Below, one piece after another: positions 9,491 to 18,511 of a DNA stretch of 64,000 nucleotides. Each line of letters opens with the position of its first letter. Position 1 is the stretch's first letter. The position numbers and the translations under genes are program-made. Source of the DNA: Malassezia japonica (Eukaryota; Basidiomycota; Malasseziomycetes; Malasseziales; Malasseziaceae); the NCBI RefSeq assembly GCF_029542785.1, contig NC_083375.1:637389-701388 (forward strand), written 5' to 3'. Under the pieces are notes generated by a model, which ran no database searches, was not told the DNA's origin, and worked only from the letters and a program-made list of their open reading frames with translations.

Positions 9491-12223
9491 TTAGTCGATG
9501 TTCTTTGCCGAGCAGCAGTTGAGCTTCGAGAGGAAGCCGCCCTTGCCCTTCTGGGCGACCTGCTCGGCTTCCTTGCGCGCGCGCAGGTTGGCCTCGGCAA
9601 TGGCCTCGGGGCCCGAACCATTGGCAAGGTACGGGAAACCAGCGAGCGGCGACTTCTCCTTGCCGATTTTGCTGCCAGCCTCGGTCATGCCGCCCTCGGC
9701 GATCTGCTCGTCAAAGTCCTTCTGGGCACCCTGCGCGGCAGCCTTCTCATTGTCATCACCAGCAGGCACACCATCCTCAAGCTGTACATTAGCACCGTGC
9801 GTCAGGTCGTAGCCCTCGGCCGCAGAGCCATCGTGCGCATGCTCTTGGGGCAGCTGCTCAGCGTAGTCACCCGAGTGGTAGGCGTCCGCGCCGTATGGGT
9901 CGGTCTCCTCCTGCTCGGCGCCGTAGGCATCAGCGCCACGGGTCGCATCTTCCTGCTGCTGGTTGTAGTACGCAGCCGACTGCGCGTTGCCATCCATCGA
10001 AGGACCGTTTGCATCATAAAACAGGTCTTCAGAGCTCTGGTTCGGCGTCGACGAGTTGGTGTACAACGACTGCGTAGGACCCGACACGGCCGTCTCGGAA
10101 CGCGTCATGCTGGGGACGGAGGCGGGGACAGAGGCGGGGACGGAGGCGGGAGCCACATTGTTCGTGTCCAAGTCGCTGGACGCGACGTAGGTCTGCAGGT
10201 AGGCGAGGCTGTTGGTCGGCGGCACCTGCTCCTCGTTAATGGGGACGTTGTTGGCAAGCACGGCAGCACCAACACCACCAGCAGCACCAGCACCAGCACC
10301 GACCGCGGCATCGGTGGCGTAGTTCGAGTAGTACGACGGTTCAGTTTGCGTACCGGTCTGGTAGGCGGCCGACTGGTCGTAGCCGGTGTTGTAGGCCTCA
10401 GCGGGGTAGCCCTGTGTGTAGTACGCGCTCTGGCTGTAGTCTTGGGCCGGGGCACCGTACGCGGCTTGCTCGGGCTGGCCGTACTGCGACGCACCATGCG
10501 CATAGGCGTTCGGGTCCTGCTGCGCGTAGGCAGAAGCATCCTGCTGCGCGTAGGCAGAAGCATCTTGCTGTGCGTAGGCACCCGAGTCCTGCTGAGCATA
10601 GTTCTGGGCATAGGTGGGCTGCACAGACTCGTAGTTCTGCGCGGGCGTGTCATCCACACCCTTGTTCTTGCCAGAGATGGCCGCGTAGCCGGCCGCACCT
10701 GCGCCGAGACCAGCAACACCCGCAGCGGTGCCAGCAGCAGCACCAGTAGCAGCATCATCGGACTGCTCACGGGCAGGCGCACTCTGCTCCTGTCCCTGCT
10801 GGTTCTGCTGGTTCTGCTGAGCAGAGCCGTTGCTGGTACCTTCGCGTTCCGAAATGCGCTTCTGGATGGCCGAGCGGCCGCGGTCCTTGCCGACATCGTG
10901 CGTGATCGTCTTGCCGCTGGTCTGCTTGTAGGTCCAGTGGAAGGTGAAGTCGGGGGTGATGATGCCGGAGCGGTGGTACGTCGTCTTGGCGCGAACGACC
11001 GGGTCGAGGTCCATCCATGCAAGGCGGAGCTTCAGGGCCTGGAAGTCACGTTCGTCCTCGAGCTTCTTGTCGGAGCCGTGGGACTTGTCCCACTTCTTTG
11101 TGAGGTCCTCGTATACCTGGGCCTGCGCCATGTAGGCGTCCCACAGACGCTGGCGCTCGGGATCGCCCGGCGGGCGCGTCTTGTTCTCATTCGGCTTCGG
11201 AGGAACGAAAGTGACCTCCTCCGCGAGCTCACCACCCAGCTGTTTCTCGAGACGGTTGGAAGGGATCAAATCGAGGTCGCCTGGCTTGCTGGTAAAGTTG
11301 ATCTTGGCACGGACCGCAGGGTCAAGCATAGGCGAAATCGCCTTCCAGATGCCCTGGAAGATCCAAGGGGCGTTGTGGATGTAGAGCTTGCTGAGTGTCT
11401 CGGGGTAGTAGGCCTCGAGAATCTGCAAGATGGTCGTCAGCGAGTGCCAGTCCATGTTCTTCATGCCGAAGCCGGCCAGGTCAAAGACAATGACAATCTT
11501 GTCGTTAGGGTACGACATGAGGCAGCGGAATGACTCGGCGGTCGCAATGACGAAACGCGTCATCGTCTCGGGACCCTGCGCCTTGGCCAAGTGACGGTTC
11601 ACGTGGATGTACACAATGGGAATGAGGTTGTCCGTCATACCAGCAGCAAAGGTCTTGTTGGCCTTTCCCTGCTCTAGGTACTTGTCGTCGATCTTCGAAA
11701 GACCGAGGTCACCCTTCTCGACCAGGTCAATTACCTTGGACTCGATTCGCCATTTGATGCACTTGGCAAGCATCGCAAAGGCGCGGTGCACGTTCCACTG
11801 AGGTCAGCAGACCTAAAATTCAACGTACCTTGCGCGCACGCAAAAACTTGAGCATGATCATATCCGGCACATCGGGGCCACACAGGTACCAGAACTGGTC
11901 GTAGAATTCTTGCACACCGTGTGTCTTGAACAGCGACTGCAGAGCCTCCTGCTCCTCCTGGTGCGACTTGGCAGCCTTCGCCTTGTCCTCCTTGGATAGT
12001 CCCTGAACCTGCTCTTCGCCGCTACCAGCAGCATCGGCAATCTTGCCATTCTTGGCCTGCTCCGGATTGTCAATAACGTTGAAAAAGAGGCCCCACATCT
12101 GGGCCAGCTTCGCTTTCTGCTCCGAGGTCAAATTTCCTATTAGTTAGCCTGTAATCCTAAGCTGTGCATACCATAATGACCTGTGGCAGGCGTAATCGGC
12201 TTCACCGGTAGAGCTTCCGACAT
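9491..12223 (-). CDS. Sec14-like (CRAL-TRIO) lipid-transfer protein with long Q/A/Y-rich tail
   Basis: Exons 12223-12172, 11829-12136 and 9491-11797 (minus), with introns of 35 and 31 nt, give 888 aa. The joins restore GHYGNLTSEQ and FLRARKWNVHRAFAML, the latter a hallmark of the CRAL-TRIO N-terminal helix bundle. The lipid-binding domain follows (about residues 120-350: IPIVYIHVNRH, IVIVFDLAGFGMKNMD, LYIHNAPWIFQGIWK). It resembles the Csr1/Sfh2 group of phosphatidylinositol/phosphatidylcholine transfer proteins. The remaining half is disordered, with four VPAS units (10108-10153) and a tandem 8-residue repeat QQDASAYA (24-nt units, 10508-10605). The C-terminus ends with vicinal cysteines (LNCCSAKNID), a possible palmitoylation site. 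It shares a 178-bp divergent promoter with the acyltransferase. Confidence 0.85.
10508..10605 (-). repeat. 24-bp coding tandem repeat (QQDASAYA units)
   Basis: About four 24-nt units, the first two nearly identical, encode repeated Y-A-Q-Q-D-x-x-A octapeptides in the tail of the Sec14-like protein. Such in-frame minisatellites can vary in copy number between strains. Confidence 0.8.
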
Positions 12224-12306
12224 TGTGGTCACAAACCGTGATCCGGCGTAGGTAGCAACCCAAGTTCCCCGCGCTCTCACACTGAGTATTGAGCCGCATG
12301 CAGGCC

Positions 12307-12316
12307 TTAGTCAGCA
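12307..12316 (+). promoter_or_regulatory. TTAGTCAGCA promoter motif
   Basis: Ten-base motif in the Sec14-like/LPLAT divergent promoter. The identical decamer occurs upstream of GET4 (21489) and in the PRP8 divergent promoter (23037); a variant lies upstream of SUV3 (38585). It resembles AP-1/Yap-type bZIP half-sites; role unknown. Confidence 0.35.
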
Positions 12317-12401
12317 CGGGCAAGCGAGTGAACATCGCCCTCCCCACGCATGCGCGTATAACGTAAGCGCCACGGCTTGGCCTATTCCTCCACCTACGAA
12401 T

Positions 12402-13783
12402 ATGGCACGGCCGCCTTATGCTGTACCAATCGCGGACCGTGCGAAACCTAATGCGCTCCTTACGGTGGTCAAAGTGGTGTCAATAGCATTTTTCATGTGC
12501 CCCACAATGCTATGTGAAATGCTTCTGGTTATTCTCTGCATGCCGTTGTGGTACGTCTGGCCCACCGCGTTCCAGACCGTGATCCGCGCGTGCAAGACAC
12601 TCTTTGTCATGTTGCTTACGCACATGTTTTCCGTCTTTGCCCTTTCGGAGATAGTCATCTCGTTTGGTGGTATGGATGGGCAATGCGTCGACGCGGAGCA
12701 GTTTGTGCAGCGCGACGCTCTCGGCCGCGTTGTCGGCCTGGATCTGCCCTCGACGGGTATCTGGGTTGGAAACCATCAGATCTATACAGACTGGGTGTAC
12801 ATGTGGTATGTTCTTTTCCTAACTCAGGTCTCTCTCTCTCTTTGCGGGCCTCGCAGGAAATTACTATATTGTGCTGAAAGAGTCGCTCCGCAATATCCCA
12901 CTGCTGGGTTATTTTATGGAAGTCTTCCAATTCCTCTTCCTCTCGCGGAACTGGGAACAAGATCAGCGCACAATGCGTGCTACACTAGACTCTATTCTCG
13001 AGACAGGGCCTAGGAAACTTGCTCTGTTACTATACCCAGAGGGGACCAATATGAGCAGGAACCAGCACCCAAAGAGCCTCAAGTTTGCCGAAAAAATTGG
13101 CCGCTGCGGTTTAAAAAATGTCCTGTTGCCGCATAGCACGGGCCTGTACTTTTGTATCAAGTCGCTACGGTCGAAACTTGATCACGTATACCTCTTGGTA
13201 CGTCTTACCTTGCTTATCGCAGGATTTCACCATTGCCTATGAAGGTGTGCAATCTGGCACGTACGCGCCCGAGTTCTTTACCATCGGTATGTTGTTATGT
13301 TAACACGCAGCCAGCCAGCTTTTCGGTGGTGTCTCCCCCCCTCGCATTCATGTCCATTGTGACTTTGTGCCGCTAGACGCAACAAGTCCCGCACTGACCA
13401 GCCCCTTATCGACTTGCCCCCACTTGGAACCACGTGTGTCTTCCAACACGGCCCCCGCGTTCGACGCGACCGAAAAGGCCGCGTTTGATAAGTGGTTAAT
13501 GGATCGCTGGGAGAAAAAAGATGCACTTATGGAGCGTTTCTACCATGAGGGCGACTTTGTCCAAGGTCGCGCTGCACTACGAGCAGTTCCTGCGGCACCT
13601 GGGTGCCAAGATGTATTTGTCCAATTTCCTCTCGTGCCCCCTTCTCTGCGGCAGGAGCTGGCCTACTTCCTCCTTATCCCCTTGACCCTGCTCCTTGCCT
13701 ACATGTATTCTACATTGGCCCGCGTGGCGTATTCCTCGCTTGCTGCCCAGATCGCGGGTGGTGCTCACGCGGAATTATTTTGA
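12402..13783 (+). CDS. Lysophospholipid acyltransferase (PlsC/LPLAT family)
   Basis: Exons 12402-12805, 12828-13197, 13223-13286 and 13311-13783, with introns of 22, 25 and 24 nt, encode 436 aa. Catalytic motif I is NHQIYTDW (NHx4D) and motif III YPEGTNMS is present. The splice joins produce the conserved segments YMWSLSLFAGLAGNYYIVLKESL and FFTIASQLFGGVSPPRIHVH. There are hydrophobic segments near residues 20-75 and again close to the C-terminus (YFLLIPLTLLLAYMYS), so it is an integral membrane protein. Family role: acyl-CoA-dependent acylation of lysophospholipids (Cst26/LCLAT1/AGPAT3-5 group) in ER or mitochondria-associated membrane. The precise acceptor lipid cannot be assigned. Confidence 0.9.
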
Positions 13784-13961
13784 AATATAGATGTTCATTG
13801 GACGCATCCGGCGTTTATATGCGCATCGCGTTAATCCCCGGCGCGGTGTACATGCAGGTCGTGATTCTACTCAGGGATAGTGTCCGTTTGTCAATCCAAG
13901 GGTTGACGGCGCAAAGCCCATTTAGACAGGGGCTCGCCCGTACTCTTTCCCTCATCTCCCC

Positions 13962-14882
13962 ATGTTCACCTCGCGTTTCCTCACCCTCGCCCTTGTTTCC
14001 CTGACAGCTATTGCGGGCGTGCTCGCCGGCAGCCAGCCGAAGAGCTCGCACGCTGAGCCTGTGAAGGTGGAGAGCAGCATGCCTCTCATGTCCTTCGCCG
14101 CTGGTCTCACCCAGGAGACCTACTGCCCCGGCTCGCAGATCAAGCCGGGTCTGAAGATTGGTGATGCCAAGCTCCTGTGGTCTACTGGTGATGGCTACTT
14201 CATCCAGCGCGCTCTCATTTACCACTCTGACAAGCTTGGTATCGCAGTGGCTTACCAGGGCACCAACCTTGATTCGCTCTTCTCCTCTATCCACAACGTG
14301 GAGTTCGTCGGTGTGCCGCCGGACTGGCGCTACGCCAAGGGTCTCCCGGCTGGCACCAAGCTCTTCTACGGTTTCCAGGATGCCTACCTTCAGATCGTTG
14401 ACAAGGTTTACCCTGCCGTCCAGAAGTACATGCACCAGTACAATGAGTCTCGTGTAACTGTGATTGGCCACTCGCTTGGCGCTGCCATGGCCCTTGTTTC
14501 TGCTGCCGACTTCAACTACCGCATTGGTACCGGTGTCCACGACATTTACCTCTACGGCCTTCCCCGCGTTGGTAACCCCATTTTTGCGGACTGGGTCGAC
14601 AAGACCTTCGGCAAGAAGCTTCACTGGGCTGTGTCGGGCAAGGACTGGGTGCCTCATGTTCCCCCGCGTGAGTTCGGCTACCAGCACCCGTCGAACTACA
14701 TCTGGATCAACCCGGCGAACTCGACCAACTGGAAGCGTTACCCCGGCCAGGAGAACGTTCACGGCTTCAACTCGATTAACCCGGAGTGGCTGAGCTTTGA
14801 TGATCACCAGGGTGTCTACTTCCACACGCAGATTGGTGCTATGAAGGAGGGTCACTGCCCTGCTACCTTCGGCAAGGACTAA
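13962..14882 (+). CDS. Secreted class-3 triacylglycerol/diacylglycerol lipase, Malassezia type
   Basis: Single exon of 306 aa. Residues 1-22 form a hydrophobic signal peptide ending at a likely LAG cleavage site. The nucleophile elbow GHSLGAA places the catalytic serine at residue 171. The acid is most likely Asp228 in SGKDWVP, and the histidine lies in the C-terminal block (His282 in DDHQG fits best; His267 and His288 are alternatives). Size and residue numbering match the known Malassezia lipase whose structure shows preference for mono- and diacylglycerols. Role: extracellular lipid hydrolysis feeding a yeast that cannot make its own fatty acids (genus knowledge). Start and end codons are clear, and a degraded tandem copy lies downstream. 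A TTTATATG element lies about 150 bp upstream. Confidence 0.93.
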   Translation: MFTSRFLTLALVSLTAIAGVLAGSQPKSSHAEPVKVESSMPLMSFAAGLTQETYCPGSQIKPGLKIGDAKLLWSTGDGYFIQRALIYHSDKLGIAVAYQGTNLDSLFSSIHNVEFVGVPPDWRYAKGLPAGTKLFYGFQDAYLQIVDKVYPAVQKYMHQYNESRVTVIGHSLGAAMALVSAADFNYRIGTGVHDIYLYGLPRVGNPIFADWVDKTFGKKLHWAVSGKDWVPHVPPREFGYQHPSNYIWINPANSTNWKRYPGQENVHGFNSINPEWLSFDDHQGVYFHTQIGAMKEGHCPATFGKD

Positions 14883-15192
14883 TTGCATTGCATTTGTTAA
14901 TTTATGTTGTAGAACTACAGAGTTTTCTTGCTATGAATAGTTGTTAGGGCTGTCCCAAACCCGCTTGAGACGCTGATGGGCGGATGGCTGCTACCGAATA
15001 TTCTGTGATGGCGGAGTATGTGCATTTCATATTTGTCAAAATAAATGCGGTCATGACAAAATTTGCTTGATGTGCGTTAAATTGAAGTACGTGAGGATTC
15101 TACTGTTCGGGATGGCAACGCGTAGCTTTGAACACTGCGTGTCGTAGTTTTTTTCGAGACGGACTTGGCGTAGGTACACATATTAGTGATTT

Positions 15193-15552
15193 TGGATTGG
15201 CGATCATTGGACAAACCTGGAGCTTTGTGGCTCCTTTATCCAGCGTGCCCTGATTTACCATTCCGACAGGCTCAGTATTACGGTGGCATATTAAGGCACC
15301 AATTTTAGCACACCCTTTTCCGCCATCCATAACGTTTAAATCGATGGCGTTTCGCCAGACTAGTGCTACTCCAAGGGTCTCCCAGCCGGCTGTTCGCACT
15401 GGTGTCCACGGCATCTATCTATTTGGCCTTGCTCACGCTAGTAGCCCTATATTTGCCGACTGGATCGACAAAACGACCATCGGGGCATCTATTTCCATAC
15501 ATAAATTGGCGCCGGCCTTGGCCACTTCCCTGCCATCGTTGGCAAGGATTGA
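15193..15552 (+). pseudogene. Degenerate tandem copy of the class-3 lipase
   Basis: The stretch aligns in pieces with the functional lipase just upstream. It contains recognisable counterparts of the FIQRALIYHSD, KGLPAG, GVHDIYLYGL, NPIFADWVDKT and GVYFHTQIGA...VGKD-stop segments. In-frame stops (for example TAA within the FHT-x-IGA block), frameshifts and internal deletions are present; the GHSLGAA nucleophile region is missing. The match continues past the stop into the 3' flank: both copies are followed by an ATTGCATTGCATT-like segment and a GTTGTAGAAC segment. This shows a DNA-level tandem duplication followed by decay. No functional protein can be made. Confidence 0.88.
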
Positions 15553-15586
15553 ATGCATTGCATTCGTCACTTTCGTTGTAGAACAA

Positions 15587-17101
15587 TCATGCCTTTTGGG
15601 TATCAATAGGAGGGAGTGCCAGCACAGTGCTCGGCTCGCGCGCCATCTTTTGTTGCCGCACGCGCTCCATCAAAGCGCGCTGTCGGACCTGGCCCTCGGT
15701 GCTCCGTGCATTTTCGCGTGCCATTTCGAGGTTCTTGGCCACCTCCTGGGACCGTCGTGCGGAGGCCTCGACTTCTTGCATGCCGATATAATTCACACGT
15801 TGGATCTGGAAAATGGCCAGGATCCATGCGACGACAAAGACCGCCATGTAGACGCGTTGGTTCAACGGCATCGCCTCTTTCGCACGACGCTCGGCCTCTT
15901 CTCTGGACATTTCCGGAAAACCGTAGAAGCCATCGGCAGAGTAGCGGCCTTGCGCTGCCTTTTGCCACGCATGCCCATGCCCACGCGTATGCGTGCGACG
16001 CAGGACCTCGGACCACATGTGCCAGTGGTCCCACTCGGCCTGCGTACGAGGTCGGAACTGACCGCGGGCTGCCCATGTATAGCGCTGACGCTCAGCCTGC
16101 GCCATGACACTGGATACATCAAATTCCCATCCCATGCCGAACTTGTCATACATAGCCCGCTTCTTTGGATCTTTGAGCAAGTCGTACGCTTTGACCACCG
16201 ATCGAAACTTTTCCAGACGCCGCTCATATTCTTTTTTGTCGAGTGGCTTGGACGCTGCACGGTCGGGGTGCAATGTCTTGACGAGATCATAGTACTGTGA
16301 CTTGATGTCGGATGCAGACGCAGACTTGGACACCTGCAGCAAGTCGTAGGGCGAGGCGGCCGCCCGGGCCGTCGTCGAAAATGTCCGCCTGTTTGTGGAC
16401 CTCATCGAGAAGCCGGCATGGGCATACACCAAAGGTCGCTGGCGCGCCCACTGGGAATAGTACCGCAGTGTTCCAAAAGGGTGCGCGGGACGCAAGGGCT
16501 TGGACATGGTGGAAGTCTCTGGGGATTCACGGTCCTCGGAACTGACCGATGCATCCTGCTCATAGCCCCCGCTGGCTCTGTAGACGGCCTCCTCCGTATC
16601 GCCGTTCAAGAGGTGCACACTTTGCGCAAGCGTGTCAAGCAATGCATCGTTCTTGGGCAGCCGCGCAGCATCCACAGCCACGGGATCGCCCATCACCGAC
16701 GACAGGTGCCACACGTCCGACGCTTCGTCCGCTCCCTCAACATCTTCGGATACCGACGGCTCAGGGACACAGCCATCACCAGCATACAAGTATGCGCTAA
16801 AGTCAGGGTAGTAGATGGGCGGATCTTGTGCTTCCTGCTCTGCCACGCCCGGCTCCGGGTCGTCGTCCCCCTCCGTTTTTAGCTTCGACGAGGGTCGTAG
16901 ATTTGTTTGCCACAGCGCTCTGGATGGCACAAGTGCAATACGCACACGTTGCGTACGAGGCACAATTGGCCTCTTAAGTACGGAATAGGCTCGGCAAGCA
17001 CACATAGGCAATCGGCTGCCGCGTCGCTCTAGCGTGCACGGTGCTTCACAGGGACAAGTGGAGTGATTCGGAGAGTTTCGCACGGCGCCACTGGGGCTCA
17101 T
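15587..17101 (-). CDS. J-domain protein, probably mitochondrial, with C-terminal membrane segment
   Basis: Open frame of 504 aa from the ATG at 17101. The J domain (SPYDLLQVSKSASASDIKSQY...LHPDR) is complete with HPD, then YDKFGMGW. One hydrophobic segment (VYMAVFVVAWILAIFQIQ) near residue 430 suggests membrane anchoring, followed by a basic/coiled tail. An internal ATG at 16507 starts a 306-aa form, MSKPLRPAHP..., which is Arg/Ser-rich with RRTFSTTARA just before the J domain, a good mitochondrial presequence. The upstream 198 codons are stop-free but acidic and unfamiliar, so the true start is uncertain and the upstream part could belong to a second product. It resembles Jid1-like inner-membrane J-proteins. 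Confidence 0.72.
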   Translation of the reverse strand: MSPSGAVRNSPNHSTCPCEAPCTLERRGSRLPMCACRAYSVLKRPIVPRTQRVRIALVPSRALWQTNLRPSSKLKTEGDDDPEPGVAEQEAQDPPIYYPDFSAYLYAGDGCVPEPSVSEDVEGADEASDVWHLSSVMGDPVAVDAARLPKNDALLDTLAQSVHLLNGDTEEAVYRASGGYEQDASVSSEDRESPETSTMSKPLRPAHPFGTLRYYSQWARQRPLVYAHAGFSMRSTNRRTFSTTARAAASPYDLLQVSKSASASDIKSQYYDLVKTLHPDRAASKPLDKKEYERRLEKFRSVVKAYDLLKDPKKRAMYDKFGMGWEFDVSSVMAQAERQRYTWAARGQFRPRTQAEWDHWHMWSEVLRRTHTRGHGHAWQKAAQGRYSADGFYGFPEMSREEAERRAKEAMPLNQRVYMAVFVVAWILAIFQIQRVNYIGMQEVEASARRSQEVAKNLEMARENARSTEGQVRQRALMERVRQQKMAREPSTVLALPPIDTQKA

Positions 17102-17152
17102 GTACGGGGTGAGGAAAGTCTATTCACATCATAAGGAAAGGAGTGCGTGTAT

Positions 17153-17660
17153 TTAACGAGCGCTCGGCGTGTTTTCCGCCTCCGCCTTGGTCAGGGCGGC
17201 GTCCAGTGCATCAATTAGGCGGTGCGAGTCTGGGTGAGGTGGGCGACGTACCATAGATCTCTTCCTCTTGCTTCTGTAGTTGCACAAAAGAAGTCGACTG
17301 AATGAGCTCTTGCATGCGTGCAGTCAGGTCATCGTTCTCTTTCTGGAGCACGTCCATCCGCTGCAAGAGACGTACCCCCAGCACTGGGTCGCGTGGTTCC
17401 TGGCTCGCGTGTGGCGCATCCCCATTCTCTGGTCCGCCACTAGCTGCAGCATCGGCAAGTGCAAGGCAGCGATGCGGCTCGAACGAGAGCGCGGCGATGT
17501 GCATCTCGAGTGCTTGCTCGCGCCGCTCGTACGCGTCGATGATTTCTTGCACCTGGTCGCGCGACAGCAGCGTTGCATCTAGCGCCGGGGGCTCTGGCTT
17601 GGGCGGCAGGTCCGGCAGGCGCAGTTCCATGGCGCTCTGTTCGACATTCGCGGTCGACAT
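17153..17660 (-). CDS. Small coiled-coil protein, unrecognised
   Basis: Exons 17660-17252 and 17229-17153 (minus) with a 22-nt intron give 161 aa. Start chosen at MSTANVEQSAMEL; upstream in-frame codons run into the ARL8 promoter. The intron join continues a helical heptad-like run (LLQRMDVLQKENDDLTARMQELIQ... IYDSHRLIDALDAALTKAEAE), which would be cut short otherwise. It is predicted to be a soluble coiled-coil protein, perhaps a subunit of a larger assembly. I do not recognise the family. It is divergent from ARL8 with 113 bp between start codons. Confidence 0.75.
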
Positions 17661-17773
17661 GGCGCCTCGATCCAGCACCGCCGACCACAACCTGATGGTT
17701 CGGCCGATGAGTAAGTGGAAGCAATCACCCCGCATTTTTTCGACAAACACGCCAGGCCCTTCGCGGACGAGCA

Positions 17774-18429
17774 ATGCTCGGGTTTCTGATCGAGTGGCTC
17801 CGTTCCCTCCTCTTTACGCGTTATCTTGACGTGTGTATTGTAGGCCTGCCTGGTGCGGGCAAGACGACGCTCACAAATGTGCTGGTCACGGGCCGCGTGC
17901 CCGAGCACGTCGCGCCGACGGTCGGCTACAACCTGCGACAGTTGCGCGTAGGCAACGTGCGCATGCGACTATGGGATATTGGGTATGTTGTTGTGCTTAC
18001 ACAGTGGCCAGCCGCGTTTCCGGTCAATGTGGGAGCGGTACTGCTCCGGTGTATCGGCGGTGGTTTTTGCGGTCGACTCGAGCATCCCGCTGCCGCCCGG
18101 CTACTCGACCAAAGACCAGGGCGAGTACTCTGAGGAAGAAAAGACGGCGCGCAATCGCGAGAGCGAGGCTTGGAATATTGCGGCGGAAGAGCTGCATTCG
18201 CTCATCCAGCGGCCAGCGCTCGCCGGACTACCTCTGCTCGTGTTGGCAACCAAAAATGATCTCCCGAATCCCGCTAGTGTGCAGGAAGTGATCTCGGTGA
18301 TGTACGTCGCGCTACTAACGCAGGGACCTGGCGTCGCTCAAGGACCGTGAAGTTTACTGCTACAGCATCAGCACATTCAACCAAACCAACATTGGTATTA
18401 CGATCAAGTGGCTTTGCGCGAAGCGGTGA
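17774..18429 (+). CDS. ARL8: Arl8-family small GTPase
   Basis: Exons 17774-17982, 18005-18301 and 18324-18429, both introns 22 nt, encode 203 aa. It has the G1 motif GLPGAGKTT, switch [18 protein letters not shown] (created by the first splice join) and G4 as ATKNDLP, where Thr takes the usual Asn position. The N-terminus [14 protein letters not shown] is an amphipathic helix without Gly2, as in Arl8 proteins that are acetylated and not myristoylated. Family role: lysosome/vacuole positioning and fusion through BORC, kinesin and HOPS-type effectors. About 17 extra residues rich in E/K/S follow VDSSIP, making it longer than animal Arl8 (186 aa). Confidence 0.9.
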
Positions 18430-18511
18430 CGCGCCGAGTCCAGTAGGTGTATACTAGTAAAACAGTCCATCTAAGATGGTACGTACACGGTATGTACATG
18501 GGTATGTGCGG

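Noticed and set aside
9797..11533. 578-codon plus-strand frame opposite the Sec14-like gene
   Set aside because: Antisense shadow; the minus-strand protein has a clear CRAL-TRIO domain and valid introns.
15100..15414. 104-codon minus-strand ORF overlapping the lipase relic
   Set aside because: Opposite strand of the decayed lipase copy; no independent evidence.
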